From: Chlamydiota bacterium | Lineage (GTDB): Bacteria > Chlamydiota > Chlamydiia > Chlamydiales > Parachlamydiaceae | Reading direction: 5' to 3' | Assembly (NCBI GenBank): GCA_013287915.1 | Contig: JABDCX010000018.1 | Coordinates: 2,789-39,985, forward strand | DNA: 37,197 bases | Shown here: piece by piece, positions 25,640-34,921 of the stretch | How positions within the stretch are numbered: position 1 is the stretch's first letter | How the letters are laid out: each line of letters begins with the position of its first letter | Position numbers and translations under genes: made by a program | The notes under the pieces: generated by a model | Databases searched by the model: none | What the model saw: only the letters and a program-made list of their open reading frames with translations | Told to the model about the DNA's origin: nothing

Positions 25640-25937
25640 ATTTCCACCACTGAGAACACAGAGCCCACAGAGGACTTTAAGATTTGAATTTCCTTATAAT
25701 GGGAAATGAGTCTCTTTGCGTCTTTGCGCCTTTGCGTTGAAAAAATCTCACAATTTGTTTTCAAATCATTGAGAGCTTATGGTTTGCACATGACTGTCTT
25801 TCTTTAGTCTCACAGTTTAAACGCAAAGGCGCAAAGACGCAAAGAGAGACACATTTTCCATTAAAAGTTCCAGGGATGAATAACACATAATCTTTCCTGT
25901 TCAACTCTGTGTGCTCTGCGTTCTCTGTGGTGGAAAT
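25640..25937. repeat. 298-bp imperfect inverted-repeat element filling a convergent intergenic region
   Basis: This fills nearly all of the 317-base gap between ptsN and radA. Outer arms of 34 bp (25640-25673 and 25904-25937; ATTTCCACCAC...GAACACAGAG) pair with about three mismatches. Inner 28-bp arms (25711-25738 and 25820-25847) are perfect and consist of three near-copies of CTTTGCGT/C. The intervening ATTTCCCATTATAAGG-like segments also pair. The central 81 bases show no gene. The words CTCTGTG...CTCTGTGGTGG and AACGCAAAGGCGCAAAGACG resemble repeats that recur in many environmental bacterial genomes. It may be a non-autonomous mobile element and may also act as a two-way terminator. No protein-coding frame of note is present. 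Confidence 0.88.
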
Positions 25938-25951
25938 CGTTGTGCTCAAGG

Positions 25952-27325
25952 TTATCTTAAGAGCAGCTCTACTGCTTCATCTACAACCTCAATACCCTCA
26001 ATCGCAATCTTCTCTTTGAGAGAGTCCGACAGTCCAGCCACATTCCTTTTGGGGATCAGGCAGCGCTTAAAGCCCATGTGGATCGCTTCTTTGATGCGGC
26101 TTTCGATGCGAGGCACGCTGCGCAGCTCTCCGCCAAGGCCCACTTCGCCAACGACAGTTGTTTCTGGATCGATTTTTTTATTGCGCAAAGAAGAGGCAAT
26201 CGCCGCCAGGAGGCCTAAATCGATTGCGGGTTCTGTGATTTTGAGGCCACCAGCAATCGAGACGAACACATCGCACCTCCAGAGCTGGTATCCCATCCGC
26301 TTTTCCAAGACTGCAATGAGGAGAGCCAGTCTGTTTTGATCAAGGCCCGTACAACGGCGCGACGGGGTGGGGAAAACTGTCTCTGTGACGAGTGCTTGTG
26401 CTTCGATCAAAAAGGGGCGTGAACCTTCAATCGTGGGGATGATGACCGATCCGATCGTTCCTTTCATCCGCTCCTCTAGGAAGATTTGAGAGGGATTTGT
26501 CACTTCTACAAGCCCCCGCTCTTGCATCTGAAAGACGGCAATCTCGTCATTGGCACCAAAGCGGTTTTTGACGACGCGGATCATCCGGTAGTCGTGGTGT
26601 TTCTCCCCTTCGAAGTAAAGAACGGTATCGACAAGGTGCTCTAAGACGCGAGGACCGGCGATTTCTCCTGCTTTTGTCACGTGGCCGATGAGGAATGTTG
26701 CGATCCCTTTTCCTTTTGCTAAATGCAAGAATTCGGTTGCGGCTTCCCGAACTTGAGAGACCGACCCCGGAGCTGATGCGATTTCGCTTTTGTACACGAT
26801 CTGGATCGAATCGACGATGAGAGCATCGGGAGCTAGATTTTCAACGTGGGCCTTGATCGCTCCCATGTTGGTTTCGTTGAGAAGGAGGAGATTGTCGTGG
26901 TCGATGCCAAGACGCCTTGCGCGCAAGGAGGTTTGCTGGGTCGATTCCTCTCCACAGACGTATAAAACGGTTAAACCTTGTTTGGCAAGGGTGTGGGAAA
27001 TTTGCAGCATCAGGGTCGATTTTCCAATCCCAGGATCTCCACCGACGAGGGTCAAAGAGCCAGGAACGATTCCTCCTCCAATCAGGTGGTCAAATTCTCC
27101 TAGGCCTGTAATAATTCTCTTGGTTGGGGTGTGGAGGATCTCTTTGAGTCTGACCGGTTTTTCAGTCGTGCGGGAGGTTGATCCAAAGCGCTGTGTTTCC
27201 TGGGCAATTTCGATCTCTTCTTGCAACGTGTTCCACTGCTGGCAGGCGGGGCACTGGCCGCTCCACTTCAGCTGCTTATGTCCACATTCTTGGCAAAACC
27301 AAGCGCTTTTGCTTTTGACGGCCAT
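25952..27325 (-). CDS. radA: DNA repair protein RadA (Sms)
   Basis: A 457-residue RadA, a RecA-related branch-migration helicase. It shows the N-terminal zinc finger (CQECGHKQLKWSGQCPAC), Walker A GGDPGIGKSTLM, the RadA-specific VKNRFGANDEIAVF and the C-terminal Lon-protease-like domain (DVFVSIAGGLKITEPAIDLG, TVVGEVGLGGELR). The start is the ATG at 27325, beginning MAVKSKSAWFC, with AAGGA about nine bases upstream; a longer frame from 27433 runs into rnc and is rejected. It lies 13 bases after rnc in the same direction. In C. trachomatis rnc and radA are also adjacent. Confidence 0.97.
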   Translation of the reverse strand: MAVKSKSAWFCQECGHKQLKWSGQCPACQQWNTLQEEIEIAQETQRFGSTSRTTEKPVRLKEILHTPTKRIITGLGEFDHLIGGGIVPGSLTLVGGDPGIGKSTLMLQISHTLAKQGLTVLYVCGEESTQQTSLRARRLGIDHDNLLLLNETNMGAIKAHVENLAPDALIVDSIQIVYKSEIASAPGSVSQVREAATEFLHLAKGKGIATFLIGHVTKAGEIAGPRVLEHLVDTVLYFEGEKHHDYRMIRVVKNRFGANDEIAVFQMQERGLVEVTNPSQIFLEERMKGTIGSVIIPTIEGSRPFLIEAQALVTETVFPTPSRRCTGLDQNRLALLIAVLEKRMGYQLWRCDVFVSIAGGLKITEPAIDLGLLAAIASSLRNKKIDPETTVVGEVGLGGELRSVPRIESRIKEAIHMGFKRCLIPKRNVAGLSDSLKEKIAIEGIEVVDEAVELLLR

Positions 27326-27338
27326 GTAGGAAGTCCTT

Positions 27339-28043
27339 TTACGTTTGTAGTCGGGAGAGGGCATCGGCTGCAGCGGCTTGTTGCGCATCTTTTTTGCAGT
27401 TCCCCGTGCCAGTGCCAAGTTGTTGCTCTCCAATCAAGACGGTGATGGTAAATGTTTTGCTGTGGTCTGGCCCCTCTTCGCTGATCACTTTGTAGGAGGG
27501 GTGTTGCTGATACTTCTTTTGGCAGTAGTCTTGTAGGAGCGCTTTCCAGTTTTTTGTGGGCATTTTGATGATCGCTTCGATTTCCGCGGCTAGCTGATTG
27601 AAAATGAATTGTTTGGCCGCTTCAAGCCCTCCATCGAGGTAGATTGCCCCGATGATTGCTTCAAAAAGATCCGCAAGAATCGTATCGCGCCCTCGACCGT
27701 CATTGAGCTTTTCCCCCCTTCCAAGGAGCAAAAATTTCTCGATGCCCAGCTTTTGGACATAAGCCACGCAGGACCCCGCTTCAACGAGGCGCGAACGGAG
27801 CGAAGAGAGTTCCCCTTCTGGTGTATCTGGCAAGATGCGGTAGAGATGTTCAGCGATGATGAGCCCTAAAATGGCATCCCCTAAGAATTCGAGACGTTCG
27901 TTATGCTCGACGATTTGGCGGTGTTCGTTGATGTATGAGCGGTGAACAAACGCCAGGTAGAGAAGAGAGGGATCTTTGAAATGGTAATTCAAAAGAGCTT
28001 CGATTGCTGACTTTTGGTGTTCCAATGCCGTAGGTATATGCAT
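27339..28043 (-). CDS. rnc: Ribonuclease III
   Basis: A 234-residue double-strand-specific endoribonuclease that processes rRNA precursors and structured transcripts. The catalytic signature HNERLEFLGDAILGLIIAEH lies at about residues 47-66, with the second acidic cluster in DLFEAIIGAIYLDGG. A double-stranded-RNA-binding domain occupies about residues 161-234 (NWKALLQDYCQKKYQQHPSY, GTGTGNCKKDAQQAAAADAL). The ATG at 28043 has only a weak ribosome-binding site. It lies 26 bases after the giant gene and 13 bases before radA. Confidence 0.97.
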   Translation of the reverse strand: MHIPTALEHQKSAIEALLNYHFKDPSLLYLAFVHRSYINEHRQIVEHNERLEFLGDAILGLIIAEHLYRILPDTPEGELSSLRSRLVEAGSCVAYVQKLGIEKFLLLGRGEKLNDGRGRDTILADLFEAIIGAIYLDGGLEAAKQFIFNQLAAEIEAIIKMPTKNWKALLQDYCQKKYQQHPSYKVISEEGPDHSKTFTITVLIGEQQLGTGTGNCKKDAQQAAAADALSRLQT

Positions 28044-28069
28044 ACAAGCGGAAGTATAAAAGAGTCTCT

Positions 28070-31000
28070 CTATTTTAGCAAACCAGCATCGACCGTCTTT
28101 TCGGCTGATGCCAGAATTTTTTGTGCCTGTTCTCTAGCAGTTGCTTCGATACAGTCAAAGACATGAGTGGGAGGGGGGGCAATGGCTTGCTTTAATGATT
28201 TGAATATCTCAAATTGCTTGAGCTTGAGCAACTCGTTGAGGAAGTTCTGATTGTAGATGATGCGAATGATTTGAGAAACGAGCTTTTTCCATCGATCTTT
28301 TTCTGGGGCATCGAGATGGTTGACGATTTGGGGATGGAGGAACCCTTCAACGGTATTTTTGATATAAAGGCAATTTTTGACGTCCATTCCAGTGGCGCAG
28401 CATTGGAGCAAAAGAGTGGTAAGTTTAATCCATTGCACAACATACAGTTCTGAATCATTGATAAAAGCGAGAAGTTTGTTCCTGACAAAAACCATTTGGT
28501 GGAAAGGGTGGTTGTCAGGGTGTTGAGAAAAGGGAGCGCTGCAATCGACGGGCGCTAAATATTGAATTGCTAATGAAAAACTTTTGATTTCAACCGCTCT
28601 TACTGGTTCGAGAGTGCGGAAGTATGCTGTAAGGTAGAGGCTGATTTCCGCAGAGGTAAATTTTGACAAATCAAAGGCGGCTCTAGGTGCTGCATGCGCA
28701 TAGAAAAAGATCTGTTGAAAAGTCCATTGGTTTGGAATATAGGCAGCGATGGGGTGCGAAGAGACAAAAGAGATGAGTGCGCGCATCTCATCGGCATTGG
28801 TATCGTTGTAGAAAAAAAGGGTTTTCGCACAAAAGCCCAGTAATTGAAGAGATGTCTCTTTAGAAGTAAACGAGGGATCTTTGAACACCTTCAATATACA
28901 GTGGATCAAGTTGCATACAATTAGGCGTTGGGTTTCATTCATCCCCTCATCATTTGCATAGGAGCCAAGTTTAGTCGTGAGGGCATTAAATAAGAACAAT
29001 AACTGAGGGTGGTTATCTTGAGCTGTTGCGGGATTAGACTGCATACTCTCCTCAAGAACATTTGCGAGATTCGAAAGGTGGTAAGCAAAGGTAGTGAGGG
29101 GTAAAGGGATTTTGCACCTTTCTAAAGTTTCGGCATGGAGTTGAAGAAGTATTTTTTCGACATCCCTCATTCCCACAAACAATTGCAAGGTTTGTTCCAG
29201 TTTCTCTAAGTGGACGCTGACCTCGCGCCCTTGTTTTTGGATGATTTTTTCAAGAGCATTCCCGTGATTAAAGAGATCTTGTGGTTTTTTTAGGGGGAGT
29301 TGAATGGCTTGTGAAAGGTTTTGGATCAACTGTGTGTGTTCACCTTGAATGTGTCGGATGAAGGGTTTTTTCCACGAGGAGAAAGTGGAAGCGGAACGCC
29401 ATTTAAAGAATGCTGCTTGCAACTTGCCAATGTCGACATTTTCTCCCTGGATCGATTCAATAACCGAGTTGAGCTTTTTAGTTTCGTCTTCGTTTAGAAC
29501 CCTGGTCTCCAGTGTTTGCAATAGTGTCAAACCGAGCAGGGTGAGCGGCGAATTTGCGAAAAGAAGCTGCAAAATATCTAAGTATTCGATCAGGGAAATT
29601 CCTGTCATGCCTTGGAAATTTAAGAGATTGAGGAACGATTCGGAAAGCACGGGTTTGTCGAGAGCGGAATGGATCTTTTGGCACTCTTGGATCAATACGC
29701 CCAATCTGGCAAAGCGGTGCGCGAGGTAAGACATGCGAACGGGAGCAGAAACCTCTTTGAGGATTGTGTTCACCTCGTCTGAAAGGAGGAGTATTTCTTG
29801 TTCTGGTGGAAGTTTGTCTGAGGAGAGATCGAGGAGGAGATCGGTTGGACCGAGCTTTTTAAGTGCTTCTTCAGAGTTGCCTTGACGTAGGAGAAAGATG
29901 ATGGAGAGTTTTTTGATTGTCGTTTCAATACTGACCAGTTTGGAGGCAGATTGAGAAATGTTTAGCTCTTTTTTGATTGATGAGATGAATCCATTCCAAA
30001 GGGGTAGAGTTTCCGGATCTTCTGGAAGCCGTTTTCTTAATCCTGTTGCGATGAGCCATAACAGTTTGTTCACCAAACCGACCTGATCACCGCCCTTTAA
30101 AGTTTTTAAAAAGGAGCATAAATCGCCCGCTCGAGAAGCAAAAAATTTGACCTCTTCTTCATCGACAACAAGTGCATTTTGGGATGGCTCAAGCGTGAAT
30201 TTGAGCAGCTTTGTGATGGCGCGTGACTCGCCCTCTTTTCGCAGTCGATTGCCGCAAACCAGATTTCTCCAGGTGATTGCAAAGACAAAGCGGCGTCTTT
30301 CTGCTGGGGTATTTGACGTAGGGCCAGCCTCTTCATCAGATGGTTTTTGAGAGCTTGAAGCACTTTTTGCGGCTGTAGAGGCTTTTTTCTCTTTTCCTTG
30401 CTGGATGAAGGATTCAAAAATTTCCAGGCAAAAAGAAGCTGAAAGCTCTTTGAGATCTGTGAGTTTATTGAGCAACGCAGCAGTTTCCTGTTGTTTGGTT
30501 TGATTTTCGAGAATGAGGATGTGCAACGTCCTTGCTAAAATTTCATGCGAGATGTGCTCTTTAAGCGGCTCCCAGAATTGGTTGACCAGACGGATGCGAA
30601 ATTCAAATGGTTGTTCGTTACCTTCTCTAATGATCAAGTGGATCACTTTGCACATTTCAGCTGTTTTCCATCCCTCCTCATCCCAAGGATCGAGTTTCTT
30701 AAAGAGAGGGAACCAAGGAGCGATTGTGCTTTGTGCCTTCTGAAGCCATTGTTGACAACGTTTGTGTGTTTTTTGTTCCTTCCATTCGCTTGGGTTTTTA
30801 TCGGTTATTCGGATAAAGGCGTCGACCAATCGTGTGAGGCAGTTAGGAGGAGTGCAACCGATGAGTTGACTCACAGCTTCAATCTGCTCTCCGTCGGGGA
30901 TGTTGGCGAGGAATTTTTTTGACTCTAAAGCAAAGAAGAAATCGGCAGCAGCCGTGCCAAATTCCGGATCATTCTTTGTGGTTGTGAGGAGTTGAACGAA

Positions 31001-34000
31001 TAAGGGAAAAAATGTTTCGACGTGTGAGACTTTCACTTGTAAGTGGATGCACGCACGGAGGATTGTGAAGAATGTCATGACACGTTCTGGAGGCATGGAA
31101 GCCAGCAGTAGATCTTGCTTGGCAACGACAAGAGTGGGTAGGGTGGTGCTTTCATGGATGACAGAGGCCAGGGCGGGCAACCAGGCGAGAATAGAGGGTT
31201 TGGGTGTTGTCTCATCGATGAGTTGGAGCGAAAGTTCGATGCATCTGATTGAATTGCCAAGGCGTGCGCAGTTAGCCATTAAATTGTTCAAGAGCTTTTC
31301 TCGGGAAAACGGCGGTTTCCCCTTTTTCTGAACCATGTGTTTGCTTGCAAGTACTGTGGAGACCATGGAGAGCACTTCAACCGTTATTTCAGGGGGAGAA
31401 TTTGCAAGGATGTTGTAAAAGAGAGGTTCCCATTCTTCCCACTCATTTTTTTGAATAAACTGTGTGATTAGTTGCACGCATTCTCTGTAAATTTTGACAT
31501 GGGGAGCTTTCTCAAGGCATTGCAGCAGCCGTTTGACGTCATCGAGGGTCACTGAGTCAAGATGTGAACGCATCTGTTCCCAAAGGTCAAGAGCTTCTTT
31601 GTGAAAATCTTGTGATGCAAGAGACTTGAAAATGAAACGGTTGATAGGAACGTAAATTCTTCGATTTACCGTATTTCTCATGTACCCTGAGGTGTGTAAA
31701 TAACCGTAGTAGATATCGGGGCTAGTGGGGGGTGTTTGAAGAGAGATTTGCTTAAAAATGTCAAAGATACATCCCTTGAAGAAAGGGTGCCCCCTCATCC
31801 TCTCAGTGAGATTGACAAAGCACTCACGGGTTTGTGCCTTCTGCTGTTCTGCTGTTTTCACAAACACTTGACTCTTGAAAAAACGGATCACAAAGTCGAT
31901 TTGTTCGGAGGATAGCTGCTTGATTTTCTGCGCGTATTCAGCTATTGCCTGGTAGGCCAAAGGAGCATGAGTACTGTCGAAAGGCGTTGCAAGTGCCAAT
32001 TCGAGAGATGTCGGGCACTTTTCGTGCAAGGCAAGAAGCTCCAAAATGAATTGTTGGTATTCTGTAGAATGTGCTCCTTCAAAGACCTTAAGAGTGCGTG
32101 CTCTCTTCAACAATAGCTCGACGACAGCGTGGAGATTGGCACTCAAAAAGAGTTTGATTCCTGCTATCCAGAACGCTTCGATTTGCGGGTGGTCTTCTTG
32201 AGCCAAAAAGGATTTTAGTACTAACGGGATCAAGTGTTCGATGTATAGTCGTTGATTCGAACTGTTTAAGCACTCCACAACGATTCTGTATTGATCGATC
32301 GTTCCTTTTGGCATGCGCTCTTGAGGGTTCTTTGTTAACCGCGCGAATAGCGTTTCAAAGAGGCGTTGCCAATTGCGGTTCCAGAGGGGATCTAAGGGTA
32401 GTTTGTTGTTGGCGTTTGCTTTTGATTGCACAACGAGAGAATCGATGAGCTCCATGCAGGCTTGAAGGGGCGCTCCTAACGCGAGAAGCTCAATGCACAT
32501 CTGCAAGGCAACATCGCGCCGCGTTTCTTTTAATATGCTAAAAAGCTCTCTATCGAAGTCGAAGAGTTCCCCTGAAGGGTTGCTCGAGCGAGTTGTTTTC
32601 CAAAGTTCTAAGGCTTTCGGACACTTCTCTGGAAAGGCCGCATGAGCAAGGATCCACAAGTGGTCAGAGTGGGTTTGTGGAGATTTGCGAATCAATTCTC
32701 TTAGCTTAATAAGAAGAGACTCAGTTGCCCCCTCGTCTTTGGGAATAGAGCGGACACAACTATCGAGAAGCTGGATCTGTTGATAGCCGTTTTTTCCCAT
32801 TCTCAACAGGTCGGGAATAGAGCGGACGGTAGGTCCTCCAAATGCCATGAGAGCCAATTCTAAGGTGGTTACTAATTGAGCTGCCAGGGGGGACGCAGGC
32901 TTGCACTCCACCCCTTTCAAATGATGAGCTGGAATGAGAGAGGTGCATCTTCCGACAGGGGAATCTTTGTGGAAATCGTAGGAGGTGAGTATTTTGTTCT
33001 TGAGCATTTGGACGAGTGTTTCAATCTCCTTTGTCCATCCCTCATTGAGGTGACGCAAGGCTTGTGGTAACGAGGTGTCGAGGAAAAGATGGAAGTTCTG
33101 TGCGATGACCTTGATATGAGTGGTTTGATTGTGGCTGGTCAAGAAAGGTTGAAAATCAAAAGAGAAAGTGGGCGTGGTTGCGCCTTTTGTGCTGAGTTGT
33201 AAAAAAGAGAATAATTGAAGAGCAGCGATCAAGGCTTGGTAGTGATTTGGTTCTTTGCAGGCGCATTCTACAAGGGCTTTCACGATTGGAGATGAGATCT
33301 GTTCTTTTGGTGTGACTTGTTCTCCAGGGCGTTTGATCTTTAAATCTTCCATCGCAGTTGCAAAAATGAGGAGGGCCTGCTCTTTAGAGCGTGGGTTTTC
33401 CAGCAAAAGAGGCATGACTTGGAGGAGCATGAAAAAATAGGCGGCAGGATCGTAATCGTTATGTGTGAAAGAAGTTTTTTTGATCCCTTCGATCAAGATG
33501 GATATCCAGGCGGGCGTGGGAGAATGGTTTGAGGAGCGGTTAAGGACCTTGGTGTATGGTTCTTGGTGGTCTTCTTGATTTTGAGACGATTGAACGATCG
33601 ATTCTGCTCGATCCAAAAAGCTGTTCAACAGCGATTGATTTTGTGCAGGGGTAGGTGAGCGATGTCCTTTGATGTAGTAAGAGAGAAGCAGAGGAAGAGA
33701 GGTGAAGGGGTCCAAATTGGGAATGTCTGGGAGATGGATGATCTTTGCAAACCGATGGGCGAGGGAGGGTAACAATTGGACGCTATTCAGGAGGGACGGC
33801 ATTCCCCGATCACTAAAATTGATTAACTGTTTTAAGGAGATTTGTGCGGCATCCTGCGTGGCAAAGTGTAATTGTTGAAACGAATAGCCGATGGTAATAT
33901 CAACCTTTTTTCCATCGGCTGGTTTGTAGCTGACAATTCCAAATTGATTGGTTTTTTGCCCTTGAACAGGCTGTTTATCATCAACGCAGATGCAGTAGTT

Positions 34001-34702
34001 GACCAAGCCGTTATTTTGACGGATGAATTCCGGTGGGAAGGGTTGCGGCTTGCAGCACGCTCCTATGAAAGCGACGACGGTATCTAGAGCGAATTGAATC
34101 GTTTCTTTTAATTGTTGATTCGTTAATGTTATATTTTGTTTTAAAATAATACGCCAATCAAGATCTGAAAATTCTCTTAATAATATTGATGATAAATAGT
34201 AATAAAGAGGAGTTTCTTTTTCGATCTCCAAATCGTGTGCGATCTCATCGAGATAGGGATAAAAACACCAGGGAACAGCGCTGCCGATCAAGAGGATATT
34301 TTCGATGTAAATCCCCGCAGCTGCTAGATGCATTTCGAGTGCGTTGAACAAATTGGCTGTGTGAAACTGAGAGAAAAAGGTATTTTGCGTGCCTTGGATC
34401 GTGTGAGCAGGTAAAATTTTCTCATAAATGCGTTTGACAAATGCCTTGTGTTTGTCGGTATCTTTGCCAAACTGAGCAACCGTTTTGCTCCAGGCCCCCG
34501 TCCAGGCGAATTGTGAGTTCATTTTTCCTTTTTTGATTAAATGAGCGCACAATTGATCTTCCAGCCTGTCTTGGGGCATGGTTGGCGTACAGGGCCCTGA
34601 AGATGAGGGGAGGCTTGGGAATTCCCGTTGGGCGTCGCTTTTAGGGGCGTGTGTCGAAACACTTGTAGGGCGGGTGGAGGCTCCGAGGAGAGGAAATGAC
34701 AT
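28070..34702 (-). CDS. Giant 2210-aa helical-solenoid protein with possible nucleotidyltransferase-like N-terminus
   Basis: A single uninterrupted frame of 2210 codons. I do not recognise the family. Residues 1-45 are serine/proline-rich and disordered, as in type III-secreted proteins. Residues 115-275 contain ENILLIGSAVPW (IGSA at 139-142), EFSDLDWRI (D180, D182) and KKVDITIGYS (D268), which match the GS...DxD...D layout of nucleotidyltransferase-fold enzymes, with a longer than usual insertion between the first two motifs. From about residue 300 onward the protein is leucine-rich paired helices, reminiscent of TPR/PPR or HEAT solenoids (for example EALDLWEQMRSHLDS). A serine/alanine-rich, charged linker breaks the solenoid near residue 1430 (STAAKSASSSQKPSDEE). 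No signal peptide or membrane span is seen. The ribosome-binding site is weak. It is upstream of rnc on the same strand, 26 bases apart, and divergent from mcsA. Confidence 0.85.
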   Translation of the reverse strand: MSFPLLGASTRPTSVSTHAPKSDAQREFPSLPSSSGPCTPTMPQDRLEDQLCAHLIKKGKMNSQFAWTGAWSKTVAQFGKDTDKHKAFVKRIYEKILPAHTIQGTQNTFFSQFHTANLFNALEMHLAAAGIYIENILLIGSAVPWCFYPYLDEIAHDLEIEKETPLYYYLSSILLREFSDLDWRIILKQNITLTNQQLKETIQFALDTVVAFIGACCKPQPFPPEFIRQNNGLVNYCICVDDKQPVQGQKTNQFGIVSYKPADGKKVDITIGYSFQQLHFATQDAAQISLKQLINFSDRGMPSLLNSVQLLPSLAHRFAKIIHLPDIPNLDPFTSLPLLLSYYIKGHRSPTPAQNQSLLNSFLDRAESIVQSSQNQEDHQEPYTKVLNRSSNHSPTPAWISILIEGIKKTSFTHNDYDPAAYFFMLLQVMPLLLENPRSKEQALLIFATAMEDLKIKRPGEQVTPKEQISSPIVKALVECACKEPNHYQALIAALQLFSFLQLSTKGATTPTFSFDFQPFLTSHNQTTHIKVIAQNFHLFLDTSLPQALRHLNEGWTKEIETLVQMLKNKILTSYDFHKDSPVGRCTSLIPAHHLKGVECKPASPLAAQLVTTLELALMAFGGPTVRSIPDLLRMGKNGYQQIQLLDSCVRSIPKDEGATESLLIKLRELIRKSPQTHSDHLWILAHAAFPEKCPKALELWKTTRSSNPSGELFDFDRELFSILKETRRDVALQMCIELLALGAPLQACMELIDSLVVQSKANANNKLPLDPLWNRNWQRLFETLFARLTKNPQERMPKGTIDQYRIVVECLNSSNQRLYIEHLIPLVLKSFLAQEDHPQIEAFWIAGIKLFLSANLHAVVELLLKRARTLKVFEGAHSTEYQQFILELLALHEKCPTSLELALATPFDSTHAPLAYQAIAEYAQKIKQLSSEQIDFVIRFFKSQVFVKTAEQQKAQTRECFVNLTERMRGHPFFKGCIFDIFKQISLQTPPTSPDIYYGYLHTSGYMRNTVNRRIYVPINRFIFKSLASQDFHKEALDLWEQMRSHLDSVTLDDVKRLLQCLEKAPHVKIYRECVQLITQFIQKNEWEEWEPLFYNILANSPPEITVEVLSMVSTVLASKHMVQKKGKPPFSREKLLNNLMANCARLGNSIRCIELSLQLIDETTPKPSILAWLPALASVIHESTTLPTLVVAKQDLLLASMPPERVMTFFTILRACIHLQVKVSHVETFFPLFVQLLTTTKNDPEFGTAAADFFFALESKKFLANIPDGEQIEAVSQLIGCTPPNCLTRLVDAFIRITDKNPSEWKEQKTHKRCQQWLQKAQSTIAPWFPLFKKLDPWDEEGWKTAEMCKVIHLIIREGNEQPFEFRIRLVNQFWEPLKEHISHEILARTLHILILENQTKQQETAALLNKLTDLKELSASFCLEIFESFIQQGKEKKASTAAKSASSSQKPSDEEAGPTSNTPAERRRFVFAITWRNLVCGNRLRKEGESRAITKLLKFTLEPSQNALVVDEEEVKFFASRAGDLCSFLKTLKGGDQVGLVNKLLWLIATGLRKRLPEDPETLPLWNGFISSIKKELNISQSASKLVSIETTIKKLSIIFLLRQGNSEEALKKLGPTDLLLDLSSDKLPPEQEILLLSDEVNTILKEVSAPVRMSYLAHRFARLGVLIQECQKIHSALDKPVLSESFLNLLNFQGMTGISLIEYLDILQLLFANSPLTLLGLTLLQTLETRVLNEDETKKLNSVIESIQGENVDIGKLQAAFFKWRSASTFSSWKKPFIRHIQGEHTQLIQNLSQAIQLPLKKPQDLFNHGNALEKIIQKQGREVSVHLEKLEQTLQLFVGMRDVEKILLQLHAETLERCKIPLPLTTFAYHLSNLANVLEESMQSNPATAQDNHPQLLFLFNALTTKLGSYANDEGMNETQRLIVCNLIHCILKVFKDPSFTSKETSLQLLGFCAKTLFFYNDTNADEMRALISFVSSHPIAAYIPNQWTFQQIFFYAHAAPRAAFDLSKFTSAEISLYLTAYFRTLEPVRAVEIKSFSLAIQYLAPVDCSAPFSQHPDNHPFHQMVFVRNKLLAFINDSELYVVQWIKLTTLLLQCCATGMDVKNCLYIKNTVEGFLHPQIVNHLDAPEKDRWKKLVSQIIRIIYNQNFLNELLKLKQFEIFKSLKQAIAPPPTHVFDCIEATAREQAQKILASAEKTVDAGLLK

Positions 34703-34730
34703 GTTTTTAGCCTAATTAACAAATAGCATA

Positions 34731-34742
34731 TGTATCGATACA
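34731..34742. promoter_or_regulatory. Perfect 12-bp palindrome in the giant gene/mcsA divergent region
   Basis: TGTATCGATACA, flanked on both sides by CATA, lies 29 bases upstream of the giant gene start. It has the size of a dimeric repressor site, but no regulator is known. Confidence 0.3.
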
Positions 34743-34781
34743 CATATTTTTTCTGAATTTCGTAACAATCTTAAATGATAC

Positions 34782-34795
34782 TGATATTAATATCA
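34782..34795. promoter_or_regulatory. Perfect 14-bp palindrome in the giant gene/mcsA divergent region
   Basis: TGATATTAATATCA lies in a very A+T-rich stretch between the divergent genes. It could be an operator or only A+T-rich promoter DNA. The rest of 34703-34921 holds no gene. Confidence 0.25.
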
Positions 34796-34871
34796 ATTGT
34801 AATCAATGATTGATCGCCCATTTTATTAAGTTGTAAAATTTCAAATTTTTACGCTCGCTCAATCAGCGGCA

Positions 34872-34900
34872 TTGCAGGATTAAAAGTTCTCCTATATAAG
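34872..34900 (+). promoter_or_regulatory. Candidate promoter of mcsA
   Basis: TTGCAG (34872-34877), a 17-base spacer and TATAAG (34895-34900) lie 21 bases before the mcsA ATG. The -35 is imperfect, but spacing and position are good. Confidence 0.45.
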
Positions 34901-34921
34901 AAGGGAAATGGTAGGAGTTTC

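Noticed and set aside
26790-27329. 179-codon plus-strand frame opposite radA
   Set aside because: It lies wholly antisense to radA, which has complete motifs; no ribosome-binding site or recognisable domain.
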